A stretch of 64,000 bases of DNA from Sthenelais limicola (lineage: Eukaryota; Annelida; Polychaeta; Phyllodocida; Sigalionidae), in the NCBI GenBank assembly GCA_942159475.1, contig OW804095.1:63764773-63828772 (forward strand), written 5' to 3'. Shown here one piece after another: positions 33,130 through 43,336 of this stretch. Under the pieces are notes generated by a model. The model saw only the letters and a list, made by a program, of their open reading frames with translations. It did no database searches and was not told where the DNA came from. The position numbers and the translations under genes are program-made. Each line of letters begins with the position of its first letter. The first letter of the stretch is position 1.

Positions 33130-36015
33130 TTAAGAGAATATAGGTAACATACATTCAGCCTTGGTTAAGGCTGTGAAGACCTTATAATCATTTATGTTTC
33201 TTGTGTCAACATCGAGATTGTTCCATAATAACGCAGTTTTTCTTTGGACACTTTGGTCATAAGACACAATGTTTGGCCTATTGGAGAACAGCACTGGTGC
33301 CCGCCATTGTCTGGTCTGTCTTACATTTTGGTCAACAAAGGCTGGTTTTTGGCTTCGTTTAAAGGCAAGGTTTAGGATATGAGCCCTCCTTCTGTCCACT
33401 AACATTGGTACTCTGGCTATTCTGTGAATAAGTAGTGTATTTGTTAACTTTGGGAGTTTGAGTGCAATTTTTAGGCACTTGTTTTGTAAAATTTGCAGTT
33501 TGTCAATGTGCCTTGCTGCACATCCGCTGTAGATAACGTCACCGTAATCTAACAATGGGAGTATAAATACCTTGTAAATTCTTAGAAGAACCTGTGGTGG
33601 CACCAGTTTAGAAATTCTCTTGAGGAGGTACATTTTATGACTCACATTTTTATGGGTAGATCGCACTTGCATATCATATTTGAGATTGGCGTCTAATGTA
33701 ATGCCCAAGTATTTGTAAGATTCTACACAATCAAGCTGAGTACCACTAATGATAATATTTGGTTTAACATGATTTACTCTGCTTCGAACACCTCTGAGGT
33801 GCATTGTCTTAGTTTTGGTCACATTCAATGTCAATTTATTAGACTCACACCAACGAAAAAAATTGTTAGTATCTTCTTGCAGTAGTACATTCAGGGTGTC
33901 AGTGTTCTTATGGCTACAGTATATGACAGTGTCATCTGCAAAAAGCTTTACTTTGCTATGAACAAGACAATGTTCTACATCATTTACATAGATAAGAAAA
34001 AGCAGGGGCCCCAGGATAGATCCCTGGGGGACTCCATAATTTATACTAGCACTCAAAGATTCAGTATCATTGCAAACTGTTGTTTGTGTTCTCCCTGAGA
34101 GGTAGTTATGCAACAAGGCAAGCAAGTTGCCCTTAATACCATATTTGTCTAGTTTAGCTAAAAGTACATTGTGGTTCACCGTATCAAATGCCTTTTTTAG
34201 GTCAAAAAATACAGCGAAAGAGGTGTTAGCATTGTTCCTGTCTTTTAGTATGTCGTCTGTTAAGTCAGAGATTGTGTCCACAGTCGATCTTGATTTTCTG
34301 TAACCATTTTGTCTATTGGAAAGGACATTGTGATTTTCAAAGAAATCTAGTAGTCTACTGTGAATAACCTTTTCTAATAATTTTGACTGAATAGGAAGCT
34401 GGGTTATAGGTCTATAGTTAGAAATTACTGAGGCTTCTCCGCCTTTGAACAACGGTGTGACACATCCTTTTTTCCAGGAATTTGGAATCAAATTTGAAGC
34501 AAATATGAGGTTAAATATGTGACTCAAGACAGAGGGTATTGCTTTGAATACATCTTTGAAAACAAACGACTTTATGAATGGAATATTGCTACCCTTGTTG
34601 ACATTGATATCTTGTGCAATTTTTACAATCTCATCTGGATTTGTAAACACATCATTCAAGGTTTGTTCACACTCTTGCCCTATAAAAGTCCATGGCGCAT
34701 CAATTTGTGCTGCTAAATTCTCTCCAATTGAGGCAAAAAAGTTATTGAAATGTGTAGCTACATTTTCAATGGGTACTGGTAGTTTAGTGTTGTCATCAAT
34801 AATATTTATTTCATTGTTAGAATTTCTTGACTTTTTGGGAATGAGCTGACCAACCATTGACCAGAATTCTTTGTTGTCATTGAAAGTTTCTATGCTTAGG
34901 TCAGACAGGTACCTTTTTCTGGCCTTGCGGCATAAGTTAGTAACTCTGTTTCTTTTTTTTTTAGCTGTCACCCAGTCATTGTGTTTTCTCGTTTCTTTGG
35001 CTTTTTTCAGTGCTTTGTCCTTATCTCTTATTTGTATAAGCAGCTTGTCAGTCATCCATTTTTCCCTAGGTAGGGTAATTTTTTTCTTTACGACTGGACA
35101 TATGCGTGACAGGGCTGTAGATAACTTTTCAATGAAAAGATTCCAAGCCTCTTCAGGGTTTTCCAAATCAATGATACAGTTCCAGTCGATATTTCTAATT
35201 CTAGTAATAAAATCAGCAGTCGTATAGTCTCTATAGTTTCTGTATTCAATTACTTTTGGTTTGCGAGATTTGAACTTTTGTCTCCTAAGGGTTACAAATG
35301 TCATCAGATGGTCAGCTACCCATAAATCGAGTACACCACTAGCATACACATAATCCTCCTTGCTAAAAATCAAATCTAGACAGGACTCATGGACACGCTC
35401 TCTGTCTTCCCTAATGTCAAATCTGGTTGTGTCATTTATCAACTGAGTTAACCCCAGTTCATGACCCATATCTGTAAGATTTATGACTGCTTGGTCCTGG
35501 GTATTAAACATGTTAAAATTGAAATCTCCGGCAATTACAACATCACAGTTATTGTTGTCAAAGATAGGTTTTGAGACAGTAGCAAGTAATTCTTCCATAA
35601 AAACATTCTTGTCGCCATCTGGCGGTTTATATACAACAAAAATATTTAGGTTCCTCTTATTAGTGAACAGAATAGTACAACATAGTAGCTCAATATTCGC
35701 ATTTGATACATTCAGAGTATTGTGTGTTTTGAAAGTGTAACCATTTTTTATATAGCACCCAATGCCACCACCCAATTTAACACTGTTATCAGGGTTTAGT
35801 ACACAGCGATCTTGTCTAACAATAGAGTTGTACCCATCCAGTTCGTGGTCCAGGTTTCTATCCAAACTGGTCAGGAATGTTTCAGTGCAGAGGACAATGT
35901 CTGGGAAAATAGGCAGAATAGTATTTTTGAAGTTAGTCCAGTTACTTTTTAGGCTTCTAACGTTTACATTCACGATGCTGAAACCACTTGTGAGTAGTTT
36001 TAGGTTGTCAACCAT
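33130..36015 (-). CDS. LINE ORF2: APE-type endonuclease and reverse transcriptase
   Basis: The 961-residue protein is intact. The N-terminal apurinic-type endonuclease (about 10-245) shows E45 (DIVLCTETFL), D164 (IAGDFNFN) and the D235-H236 pair (VADHLMTF). The reverse transcriptase (about 515-790) shows D605 (FFDLKKAFDTVNH), GVPQGSILGPLLF (661-673) and FADD (692-695). The C-terminus has the trihelical 'thumb'-like region (LLKRISKLVPPQVLLRIYKV). No RNase H domain follows, as in CR1/L2 LINEs. The enzyme would nick target DNA and copy the element RNA in place (target-primed reverse transcription). Clade placement by eye is CR1/L2-like. Confidence 0.93.
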   Translation of the reverse strand: MVDNLKLLTSGFSIVNVNVRSLKSNWTNFKNTILPIFPDIVLCTETFLTSLDRNLDHELDGYNSIVRQDRCVLNPDNSVKLGGGIGCYIKNGYTFKTHNTLNVSNANIELLCCTILFTNKRNLNIFVVYKPPDGDKNVFMEELLATVSKPIFDNNNCDVVIAGDFNFNMFNTQDQAVINLTDMGHELGLTQLINDTTRFDIREDRERVHESCLDLIFSKEDYVYASGVLDLWVADHLMTFVTLRRQKFKSRKPKVIEYRNYRDYTTADFITRIRNIDWNCIIDLENPEEAWNLFIEKLSTALSRICPVVKKKITLPREKWMTDKLLIQIRDKDKALKKAKETRKHNDWVTAKKKRNRVTNLCRKARKRYLSDLSIETFNDNKEFWSMVGQLIPKKSRNSNNEINIIDDNTKLPVPIENVATHFNNFFASIGENLAAQIDAPWTFIGQECEQTLNDVFTNPDEIVKIAQDINVNKGSNIPFIKSFVFKDVFKAIPSVLSHIFNLIFASNLIPNSWKKGCVTPLFKGGEASVISNYRPITQLPIQSKLLEKVIHSRLLDFFENHNVLSNRQNGYRKSRSTVDTISDLTDDILKDRNNANTSFAVFFDLKKAFDTVNHNVLLAKLDKYGIKGNLLALLHNYLSGRTQTTVCNDTESLSASINYGVPQGSILGPLLFLIYVNDVEHCLVHSKVKLFADDTVIYCSHKNTDTLNVLLQEDTNNFFRWCESNKLTLNVTKTKTMHLRGVRSRVNHVKPNIIISGTQLDCVESYKYLGITLDANLKYDMQVRSTHKNVSHKMYLLKRISKLVPPQVLLRIYKVFILPLLDYGDVIYSGCAARHIDKLQILQNKCLKIALKLPKLTNTLLIHRIARVPMLVDRRRAHILNLAFKRSQKPAFVDQNVRQTRQWRAPVLFSNRPNIVSYDQSVQRKTALLWNNLDVDTRNINDYKVFTALTKAECMLPIFS

Positions 36016-37105
36016 TATTTATCTGCGGTTTACCTACATAATTATTCCCCCTGTAATGATGATATTGATGAAGGTATGCTAGGGCATACCATATGATGAT
36101 GAAGACCATTTTTGGAGGCTATCTGGGTGATAGCGAAATAAGGCAGAGAGGTTAAATGCTCTCCGCAGCTCACTGTACACTAAGTGCTAAAACATTTGAC
36201 AATATAGCAATATACGGACTAGATTAGATTTGAGACACCAAATTTTGTAGATAAGACATATAGATTATACAATATTTTGGCAAGACTAGATGGACTAGCT
36301 AAGACTAGACTGGCATGCAAAGGTGAGGGTGAAAATGCAACTTTCTGAAAGTGTAACTTTCTGGAAAACTGACACACAGATACAAATACAGGGTTTTGCA
36401 AGGTTGTTACCTTGTTTTAAACAAATACAGGGCTTTTCAAGGTTGTTACCTTGATTTAAGCGTATATGTAAATATTAGTTTATGATTTACCAGCTCGGCA
36501 CACACAAATACACTGGTGTGATATAGCAATGGCACTTTGGTGAGAATGTGCTACTTATCTAGGAACACAAGAGATTTATAATTAAACTAAACCACTTAGG
36601 CAAGATATATTACTGCACCAAGGATTTCTCTCGCAAACATGTTAAAAATAGCACCCGTTTAGGTAGTTGCCAAGAACAGCAAACCCGGCCTAAAACATAC
36701 ATGTAAATACAAGTTTGTGATTTACAACTGGTTTCAATTCACTGACCAATAAATAAGTGCACAACATTTATACATGTAAATACAAGTAGTTACCATTCAC
36801 TGACCAATACTAAGTTTTTAAACATGCAAGTAAGTGTTAGTTTGCACTCGCAAATACAAATTATAGCTCGAGATATAAGTTTATAGGCAGGAATAACACT
36901 GTAACACTTTGGCAAGATATGTTACGACTGTGGCTCCCGGTTTGGTAATTAACAACAATCATGAAATCAGGTAGTCTGCTTTCAAGATTATAGTTGGGTC
37001 TATTGTTAGCTTGTATTTCCTACCTAGTAGGTTCACATGATGTTGTCTGGATTTGTGTGCCAAGTGGGCACATTGTTTGTTTACAGTTTGACAACTTGAC
37101 GAGAT
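36016..37105 (-). other. Spacer between LINE ORF1 and ORF2
   Basis: This is 1.09 kb without an open frame. It contains a near-tandem duplication (ACAAATACAGGG...TTTTCAAGGTTGTTACCTTG forms near 36375 and 36420). Dispersed ACATGTAAATACAAGT and CACTGACCAATA motifs occur at about 36699-36810. It may hold an internal promoter or translation-reinitiation signals. LINEs of this group more often have a short or overlapping junction. Confidence 0.5.
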
Positions 37106-38356
37106 CTACCGAAGTGTCTGTCGGACTTCTTCAAGGAGTGTTCCAAGGGCATTTCGGAAACCCTCAACAGGCCCCGTCACTTCTTTTGCCTGTCGAAGAG
37201 TTTTCCCTATTCCCCATTTTTTGTTGTCTGTGCATTCGTATAGATGTTTATTGCCAGTAGATAGCAAATAATCGCGATGTTTAGCGTTTTGGTTGAACTT
37301 TTCCGTCACCACTCTGAGCATGACATCGTCTTCCCTCGCCAACCACTCGGTATTTTCCGTAGGCAGGTCACGTGCTTTGTGTTTACATTTTCTTGGGTCA
37401 ATCTCGTTGGCTATTTCCATAGCAAGCTCTTTCTGTCCGAAATGTCGGGCTTTCTCTGCCTGGAACCAGGCTTCTGCAGAGTTATAGACAAGTCCTGAGT
37501 CTTTATCTTCAATTTTGCATTGACTAAAATTGGAGAGTAGGGCCCTGTTGCCTTGGAAACCTATTCCATCGTCGCTCGTAGCTTCGATGGCTGTATTGTT
37601 TAGACTCACTTTGTCTGGCAGCTTTTCCCAGTCTCCCCAGCTTATCTTTCGGTCATTAATGGTTAAAGTAAGTCCTCTTACTTTGGATGATCTGAACTTT
37701 GCCTTGTGTTTCGCCACATAAGCTAAGCTCCGGAGGTCAGCTTGTTTCTGTCTGTCGGAGAGGGACAAGTCATCATTTAAGAATACCTTCGGATACCCTA
37801 CTTTCATTTTGTAGGCATTCTTGAATATTGCTCCTTTCTGGTCGGTGTCCCGTAGGCGGATCATGATGTTTCGGTGCTTGCCTTCATTGCGACGACCCAA
37901 CCTAAAAGCATTCAGAGCATCATTTGCTCTGAAACCCACTCCTAGGTGAGTAAACAATTTGTCAATAACATTCTTTAGATCCTCATCTTCCTCTTCCTTT
38001 AAACCTGTTACAATAATATTCAACGACCTTTTCAGCCTGTCAGTGTCGTCAAGTTTGTTGTTGACCACCGACACCTCTTTAGCTTCCCTTCTGAGCTGTG
38101 CCTCTAGTTGTGACAGCCTATTTCGGAGTTTACTGTTCTCTCTTCTTTCCTGTTCTAGAGATTCCCTTACGTAGTTAAGCTCAGTACTGTTGTTCCTGAC
38201 AATAGAATCCAGCAATACTAGCTTTTTCCTAAGAATCTCGTTCCTAGCCTTTTCTGTTTTGGCACCAGCCGGCCAGTCTTCCAAACCCAGCGCTTCCGCC
38301 ATCTTAGGCTGGTCGTCCATCCTGCCATTTTCATCCCTTGCGTATAGCATTGTCAA
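37106..38356 (-). CDS. LINE ORF1: coiled coil, RRM-like RNA-binding region and C-terminal NADAR (YbiA/DUF1768-like) domain
   Basis: The 416-residue protein has three parts. A coiled coil spans about 36-108. An L1-ORF1-like RRM/CTD region spans about 111-235 (LNIIVTGLKEEEDEDL, FRLGRRNEGKHRNIMIRL, VFLNDDLSLSDR) and would package element RNA. A C-terminal domain of about 150 residues (265-412) matches the NADAR pattern: LLSNFS (273-278), YNSAEAWFQAEKAR (291-304), W338 then DDVM (343-346), EKFNQN (352-357), LLSTGNKHLYE (364-374) and WGIG (381-384). NADAR proteins act on N-glycosidic bonds: E. coli YbiA on riboflavin intermediates, and other members on ADP-ribosylated guanine. The conserved Glu and Lys of the SAEAWFQAEKA block are retained, so activity is plausible. 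Its role in the LINE is unknown. Confidence 0.85.
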   Translation of the reverse strand: MTMLYARDENGRMDDQPKMAEALGLEDWPAGAKTEKARNEILRKKLVLLDSIVRNNSTELNYVRESLEQERRENSKLRNRLSQLEAQLRREAKEVSVVNNKLDDTDRLKRSLNIIVTGLKEEEDEDLKNVIDKLFTHLGVGFRANDALNAFRLGRRNEGKHRNIMIRLRDTDQKGAIFKNAYKMKVGYPKVFLNDDLSLSDRQKQADLRSLAYVAKHKAKFRSSKVRGLTLTINDRKISWGDWEKLPDKVSLNNTAIEATSDDGIGFQGNRALLSNFSQCKIEDKDSGLVYNSAEAWFQAEKARHFGQKELAMEIANEIDPRKCKHKARDLPTENTEWLAREDDVMLRVVTEKFNQNAKHRDYLLSTGNKHLYECTDNKKWGIGKTLRQAKEVTGPVEGFRNALGTLLEEVRQTLR

Positions 38357-38400
38357 GTAACTGACTGAAATATTCTTAGATAATCTGGCTAATTCCCTGG

Positions 38401-39020
38401 TATAACCTAGCAGTTCTGGAACGACTAGCTGTTTATGAAGAAAGCTAACTTGGTTATGGCTTCCTGGGGCGACTGGTGCCTAATCTTTAGTGAGAAATCG
38501 GTGGAGCATGTGTGTTGCTTCTACATGCTATGGATGGGTACTGGGTCCAACCTCAGTACTATCAGAGCTCTTATATTAAATGTGTTGATAAGGGTGTTAA
38601 GCAACCAATCTCCCCTCACTCTGCCCTCTCCCAGGAGGAGGAGGAGCTCGATTTCTATAATTATATAGACATCTATGTTACAAAGCATATATATATGTTC
38701 CCCGAATGCAACCACTAAGGTCTGTATATTGGACCACCAAGCATTTGTTTCCCGAATGCAACCACTGACAGCTTGGTAGGCCTAGTGTTACATAACACAT
38801 GCATGCTGTACCCGGGGACCCGTCTCTGTCTCTTGAGTTTGACGGGTTCCCTGTTTCTGTTGCCTCAAGGAATGCATAGTTCCCCGAGCCGTGGGAAACC
38901 TCGTTTGATGCGTGGAATCACGGGCAAGTAGAGCCTCGGTGCGGGATCGTTTTTACCTTATTGGTCAATATGGGAAAATATGGGCTAAGTGTATGGGCTA
39001 AGTTTTCATGTCTCCCAGTG
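38401..39020. other. Non-coding flank of the LINE
   Basis: Possible remaining 5' UTR of the minus-strand LINE, followed by unclassified DNA. CCCGAATGCAACCACT occurs twice (about 38701 and 38752), 51 bp apart. No gene is recognised. Confidence 0.4.
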
Positions 39021-39034
39021 AATTGGACGTTGCA

Positions 39035-39620
39035 TAACACACAGATAACACCCGCATAACACACACATAACACCCGCATAACACACACACATAACACGCA
39101 CATAACACCCGCATAACATGCACATAACACACACATAACACCCGCATAACACACACATAACACCTGCATAACACACACATAACACCCGAATAACACACAT
39201 AACACCTGCATAATACATACATAACACCCGCATAACACACCCGCATAACACACACAACACCCGAATAACACACACATAACACGCACATAACACACACATA
39301 ACACCCGCATAACACACACATAACACCCGGATAACACACACATAACACCCGAATAACACACACATAACACCCGCATAACACCCAAACAACATGCACATAA
39401 CACCTGCATAACGCACATAACATACATACATAACGTGCATAACACACACATAACACACACATAACACCCGCATAACACGCACATAACACACACATAACAC
39501 CCGCATAACACACACATAACACCCGAATAACACACACATAACACCCGCATAACACACACATAACACCCAAACAACATGCACATAACACCTGCATAACGCA
39601 CATAACATACATACATAGTT
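39035..39620. repeat. ACACAC/ATAACACCCGC minisatellite
   Basis: About 590 bp of degenerate 18-22-bp units combining CATAACACACACATAA and CACCCGCATAA are present, with higher-order repeats. For example the tail containing AACACCCAAACAACATGC recurs at about 39381 and 39565. Because the unit lacks stop codons on the minus strand, three long cysteine/valine-rich frames span it; these are artefacts. Confidence 0.9.
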
Positions 39621-39699
39621 TACAAACATACAGTGAAGTACCATTCTAAATTTACAGTCAGATATTTAGAGCAAATATTTAGAGATTATTTGATTATTT

Positions 39700-39730
39700 G
39701 GGGGGGGGGGCTACTCCCCCCCCCCCCCCC
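39700..39730. repeat. Facing G-run and C-run
   Basis: Eleven G, five bases (CTACT), then fifteen C. It can fold as a hairpin or as a G-quadruplex/i-motif. The related 30.7 kb copy has only a short C-run here. Confidence 0.8.
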
Positions 39731-39806
39731 ACTATACCAGTGGTTTGGGATTCATGCATGTGTAAATTGGAAAAGACACTTAGCATTGATCCTTGCATGT
39801 GAAGCA
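39731..39806. repeat. Dispersed repeat fragment, copy 2
   Basis: It matches 30706-30785 (CCAGTGGTTTGGGATTCATG and TTGGAAAAGACACTTAGCAT). Confidence 0.65.
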
Positions 39807-40434
39807 CAGACTCCCGCCCTTGACTATCCTGGACTAGCTGGCGAAATGGCATAATTAAATAATTATGTAACACATAACACCAAAGCCAGAACATTCGCCA
39901 TTACTCCTTCGGAGATGCAAATTGTACTGGACAACTTCCTCCATGATCGGGAAACCCCCCCTATTTCTCATTGTCCAAGACCCAAAAGTTACATGAGTGC
40001 CTAAGTTAGAGCCTTAGGGAGAGATTGGACCAAGATTTTTTAGCTCTTAATGGTATAATTACGGTGTGACAGACCTCTCGCGTTGACGCTTGATCTGCAT
40101 GAAGACCTAGAAATCCGACATCGCTGCCTCCACTATTGTGGTCCTTACACCTTGTGGCAATGTGGTAAACTAACAGGAAGTCAGAAAAACGGTTTCACAC
40201 CCTCCCACGAGGTAGCGCCACCAGCAGGCCAGCCAAACACCCAGAAACAAAGCTATAGGCCTATATATGTCTGAGAAGCATCGCTTATATGGGCGATGGT
40301 TCTCGCACGATAAAAAGCTAAAAAACGAACGGATTTCAATGCGTCGGGAGACGCCATAGGGGGGAGGGAAGCAGGTGGGGTGTTGATAGTGTTAATCGAC
40401 AAAAACAATCTTTATTCATTTATTTATTTATGAA
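39807..40434. other. Non-coding region
   Basis: No gene is recognised. The stretch lies between the repeat fragment at 39731 and the duplicated SINE-bearing unit. Confidence 0.4.
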
Positions 40435-40822
40435 CGTAAATAACCCAAGACTTTGCGCCCCCAGCGCCCACCTGGTGCCATCATACCCTCTGGACACTGT
40501 GTGTATTGCTGCCACACATTGTATATACATACAATCAAACAATACTTACAAGTATGCTATCAATAGGTAAATTGTGATTGCCCTGGCTTGGGCTCTGTGG
40601 CCAAGGGCGTTAGAATGCTGGGCTATGTGAGTATGTGAGGTGAGTGAGGGGTCCCAGGTTCGAATCAGAGTGAGGGAGAGAAAAAAATTGTATGATGTGT
40701 CACAGGAAAATGAGGCGCCTGAGGGGAGTGGTGGTGTGGTGTGGTGTGTGTGGGGGTGGGGGGGCTGGAGAGGGAGAGAGAGGGAGGCAAAAATAACTAT
40801 TTTCCAGGGCCGGGAAAGCCAT
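40435..40822 (+). repeat. Duplicated unit 'A' carrying a tRNA-derived SINE, copy 1
   Basis: It contains a pol III-like SINE head. A tRNA-like segment starts near 40588 (box A-like GTGGCCAAGGGCGTTAGA) and has box B GGTTCGAATCAGAG near 40661. The extra bases between them resemble the long variable arm of Ser/Leu tRNAs. The segment ends GGGCCGGGAAAGCCATTTTA. Unit A recurs at 41391-41809, with repeat B in between, so an A+B unit of about 956 bp has been tandemly duplicated. Confidence 0.65.
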
Positions 40823-41389
40823 TTTACTGGAAGTTTTTATTTTTTTTTAAAATTTGGAAATATTAATTTGATTGCCAAAAAGGCTAAAATCACAGGGTGC
40901 CTATGTCGGGGTAGTAAGGTCTTAAAAAAAAGATTATCATTATTCATCTTTCACAACTTAGTAGCTGAGCATTCTAAGCATATGAACCATAAGTATATGA
41001 ACAATATATGTGGAAAATATTTGACAAAATGGTCAGAAAAGTTTACCCTGGCGCTATATTCTAACCTTTTTAATTTTAAATACATTTTGAATGGCATGAA
41101 CCATAACATCTATGCAGGAAAGACAATTCATCCTATAAGGGGGAGGGGTAGAGGGAGACGGAGAGAGACAGAGGAGAGGAGAGCTGAGAATGAAAGATAT
41201 GTAAGAGGGTTTCATGGAAAAGACTCCCCGACTAAAGGGAGGGAGGGACAGAGAAAGGGGGGGGGGGGAGGGAGGGACAGAGAGAGAGGGAGAGGGGGAA
41301 CGGAGTGAGAAATTAGCACCCACCCGCTGCCAAATGCGGATAAAAAGTTGTGGGAGTGGTCGGATTCAGTACAATTTATGAAATTATGC
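40823..41389. repeat. Repeat 'B', copy 2
   Basis: A nearly identical copy of 31005-31572. It lies between the two A copies, which suggests the order A-B-A' from an incomplete tandem duplication after or during B insertion. Confidence 0.8.
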
Positions 41390-41390
41390 A

Positions 41391-41809
41391 CGTAAATAAC
41401 CCAAGACTTTGCGCCCCCAGCGCCCACCTGGTGCCATCATACCCTCTGGACACTGTGTGTATTGCTGCCACACATTGTATATACATACAATCAAACAATA
41501 CTTACAAGTATGCTATCAATAGGTAAATTGTGATTGCCCTGGCTTGGGCTCTGTGGCCAAGGGCGTTAGAATGCTGGGCTATGTGAGTATGTGAGGTGAG
41601 TGAGGGGTCCCAGGTTCGAATCAGAGTGAGGGAGAGAAAAAAATTGTATGATGTGTCACAGGAAAATGAGGCGCCTGAGGGGAGTGGTGGGGTGGTGTGG
41701 TGTGTGTGGGGGTGGGGGGTGTGGGGGTGGGGGGGGGGCTGGAGAGAGAGAGAGAGGGAGAGAGAGGGAGGCAAAAATAACTATTTTCCAGGGCCGGGAA
41801 AGCCATTTT
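41391..41809 (+). repeat. Duplicated unit 'A' with tRNA-derived SINE, copy 2
   Basis: It matches 40435-40822, with an expanded GGGGGTGTG/GAGAGA microsatellite accounting for the extra length. Box B GGTTCGAATCAGAG lies near 41615. The unit ends GCCATTTTAAAAAAATCC, which resembles a SINE A-tail. Confidence 0.65.
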
Positions 41810-41871
41810 AAAAAAATCCTTTTCCAGGGTCAGGAAAGACATTTGGCTATAGCAACGCAGTAGGCGTCCAA

Positions 41872-42210
41872 TCATGCAGAGGAGGAGGAGGAGGAGGAGG
41901 AGGAGGAGGAGGAGAGAGAATCATGTGATGTGTCACAGGAAAATGAGTCAGCCGACTGAACGGAGGGGGAGAGGGAGGAGGGAGGAGGAAAGTGAGAGAG
42001 AGAGAGAGAAGGAGGAAGAGGACACTTGGCAAAGTAGGCTTTTACTTACATATACTATAGGAGGAGAAAGAGAGAGAGAGGTGGGAGAGAGGGAGAGGGA
42101 GAGGGAGAGAGGGAGAAAGAGAGGGGGGAGAGGAATAGCAGAAGGAGAAGGAGATAGAGGAAGACAAGAGATGGGAAGAGATAGAAAGGAGAAAGTTTTC
42201 CTTACAGACT
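41872..42210. repeat. Purine-strand microsatellites (GGA)n and (GA/GGGA)n
   Basis: A (GGA)n run at about 41878-41912 is followed by GAGAGA- and GGGAGA-rich blocks to about 42210. Open frames here are repeat artefacts. Confidence 0.85.
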
Positions 42211-43336
42211 TTATGAAACACACACATCCAGCCATTCAAGGGTAGGGAAAGCCATAAACGAAGTAGGGGTCCAATATTCATATCAATACAAATTTGTCCT
42301 CCCCAACTTTATGCAACAGTCCCACTAAATCCTATCACATCATTGGTTGGCCAGTATATCTACCCTATACTACGAGTATGTAAGTAGTACATGGAATTGG
42401 GAATTAAGCACCGTAAAGTGGATTGGCCTACCCATTTTGGTCCCCCATCGACGGCCAAAATAACAGCTATGAGGACGGTCTTCACGGGGAAAGGAGAACG
42501 CAAAAACGGCCAGCCAAACAGCCCAGGACTAAGACATAATAAAAGAACGAGATTCGATCTCGTTCTAAAAAACTCTGGGATTAGAGCAAAATGTTCTTAG
42601 TTTAATTAAACAACGAGACTAAATTGGATGAACTCTCAATGGTTGTGTAAACCTGAGGTCCAAATTACCGGGGGTGGTTTATTAGAAGCGGGTGTGATTT
42701 AGAACTGTAACGCGATTAAGCATCTCAACCGGGAGACCTGTTAATGCAAAATATGCTCTGCTAACTTGATAAACTATCAACTTGCAAGATGATAAAATTT
42801 GGAGACTATTACCCTACTCAATGTAGACTATAAAATTATTTCCAAGACTTATAGGTAGACGAAGCTTGTAACACCTAACCTGCACGACTGCTGAATGACA
42901 ATCTGGTGTAACAGAGCTCTTTTTATACCCTGTTTTGGGGTTTGGATTTCCAAGGCTTAATTAACAATGCTCCTCCCAGCTATTATTCATGAGGATCAGA
43001 TAGGCTTTGTAAAAGGTAGATCCATTGGTTCTGCCCCGGGGTTCTGCCGTGCGTAAGGTAGATGATATAATTTCCTTTCTAGAGGACACGCAGGAGCTAC
43101 CGGTATTTCCCCTTGCAGTACATTTCCCCTTGCAGTACAGCAAGGGGTTGTCTCTCTTTCCCTCGGGGGACTAATAATTCCAGAGTATTGTACTTGTCTA
43201 GCCGTCAAGGCGTATGCAACAAACCAGTGAACTATGTTTGTGATTCGTTATTCTTTCCGTCTGAATCAAGCTCAACTTTGCGTTCACTACATATATAATA
43301 TATATAAAAGTTAAGAATTTGAAAGAAATCATTCGA
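42211..43336. other. Non-coding region
   Basis: It includes a 23-bp palindrome at 42544-42566 (arms AGAACGAGAT and ATCTCGTTCT). A TATATA-rich stretch at about 43290-43307 lies just before the tandem array. No gene is recognised. Confidence 0.45.

Larger units (their letters stand above)
32838..38400 (-). mobile_element. CR1/L2-group LINE with two ORFs (approximate limits)
   Basis: ORF1 (37106-38356) and ORF2 (33130-36015) are on the same strand, separated by 1.09 kb. The 3' end has AATAAA on the minus strand (32865-32870), then a TAATAATAAAAAAAATAAT-like tail ending near 32838. The 5' end is not sharply defined; sequence to about 38400 or further could be 5' UTR. Both ORFs are uninterrupted, so the copy is young and potentially functional. 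The long spacer between ORFs is unusual. I cannot prove the two ORFs form one element rather than two adjacent ones. Confidence 0.8.

Noticed and set aside
37540..37560. X-box-like GTTGCCTTGGAAAC inside LINE ORF1, and a GGCATGGCAACC site in the 26736 gene
   Set aside because: Both are isolated within coding sequence and explained by codons. They do not form clusters like 1769-2310.
38918..39644. Three long overlapping minus-strand frames, rich in Cys, Val and Tyr (up to 232 codons)
   Set aside because: They lie in the ACACAC/ATAACACCCGC minisatellite, which lacks stop codons in all three frames of that strand. The 'protein' is pure repeat translation.
40588..40680. Functional tRNA gene
   Set aside because: Box A and box B are present, but acceptor and T-stems do not pair well and the unit continues into a SINE body.
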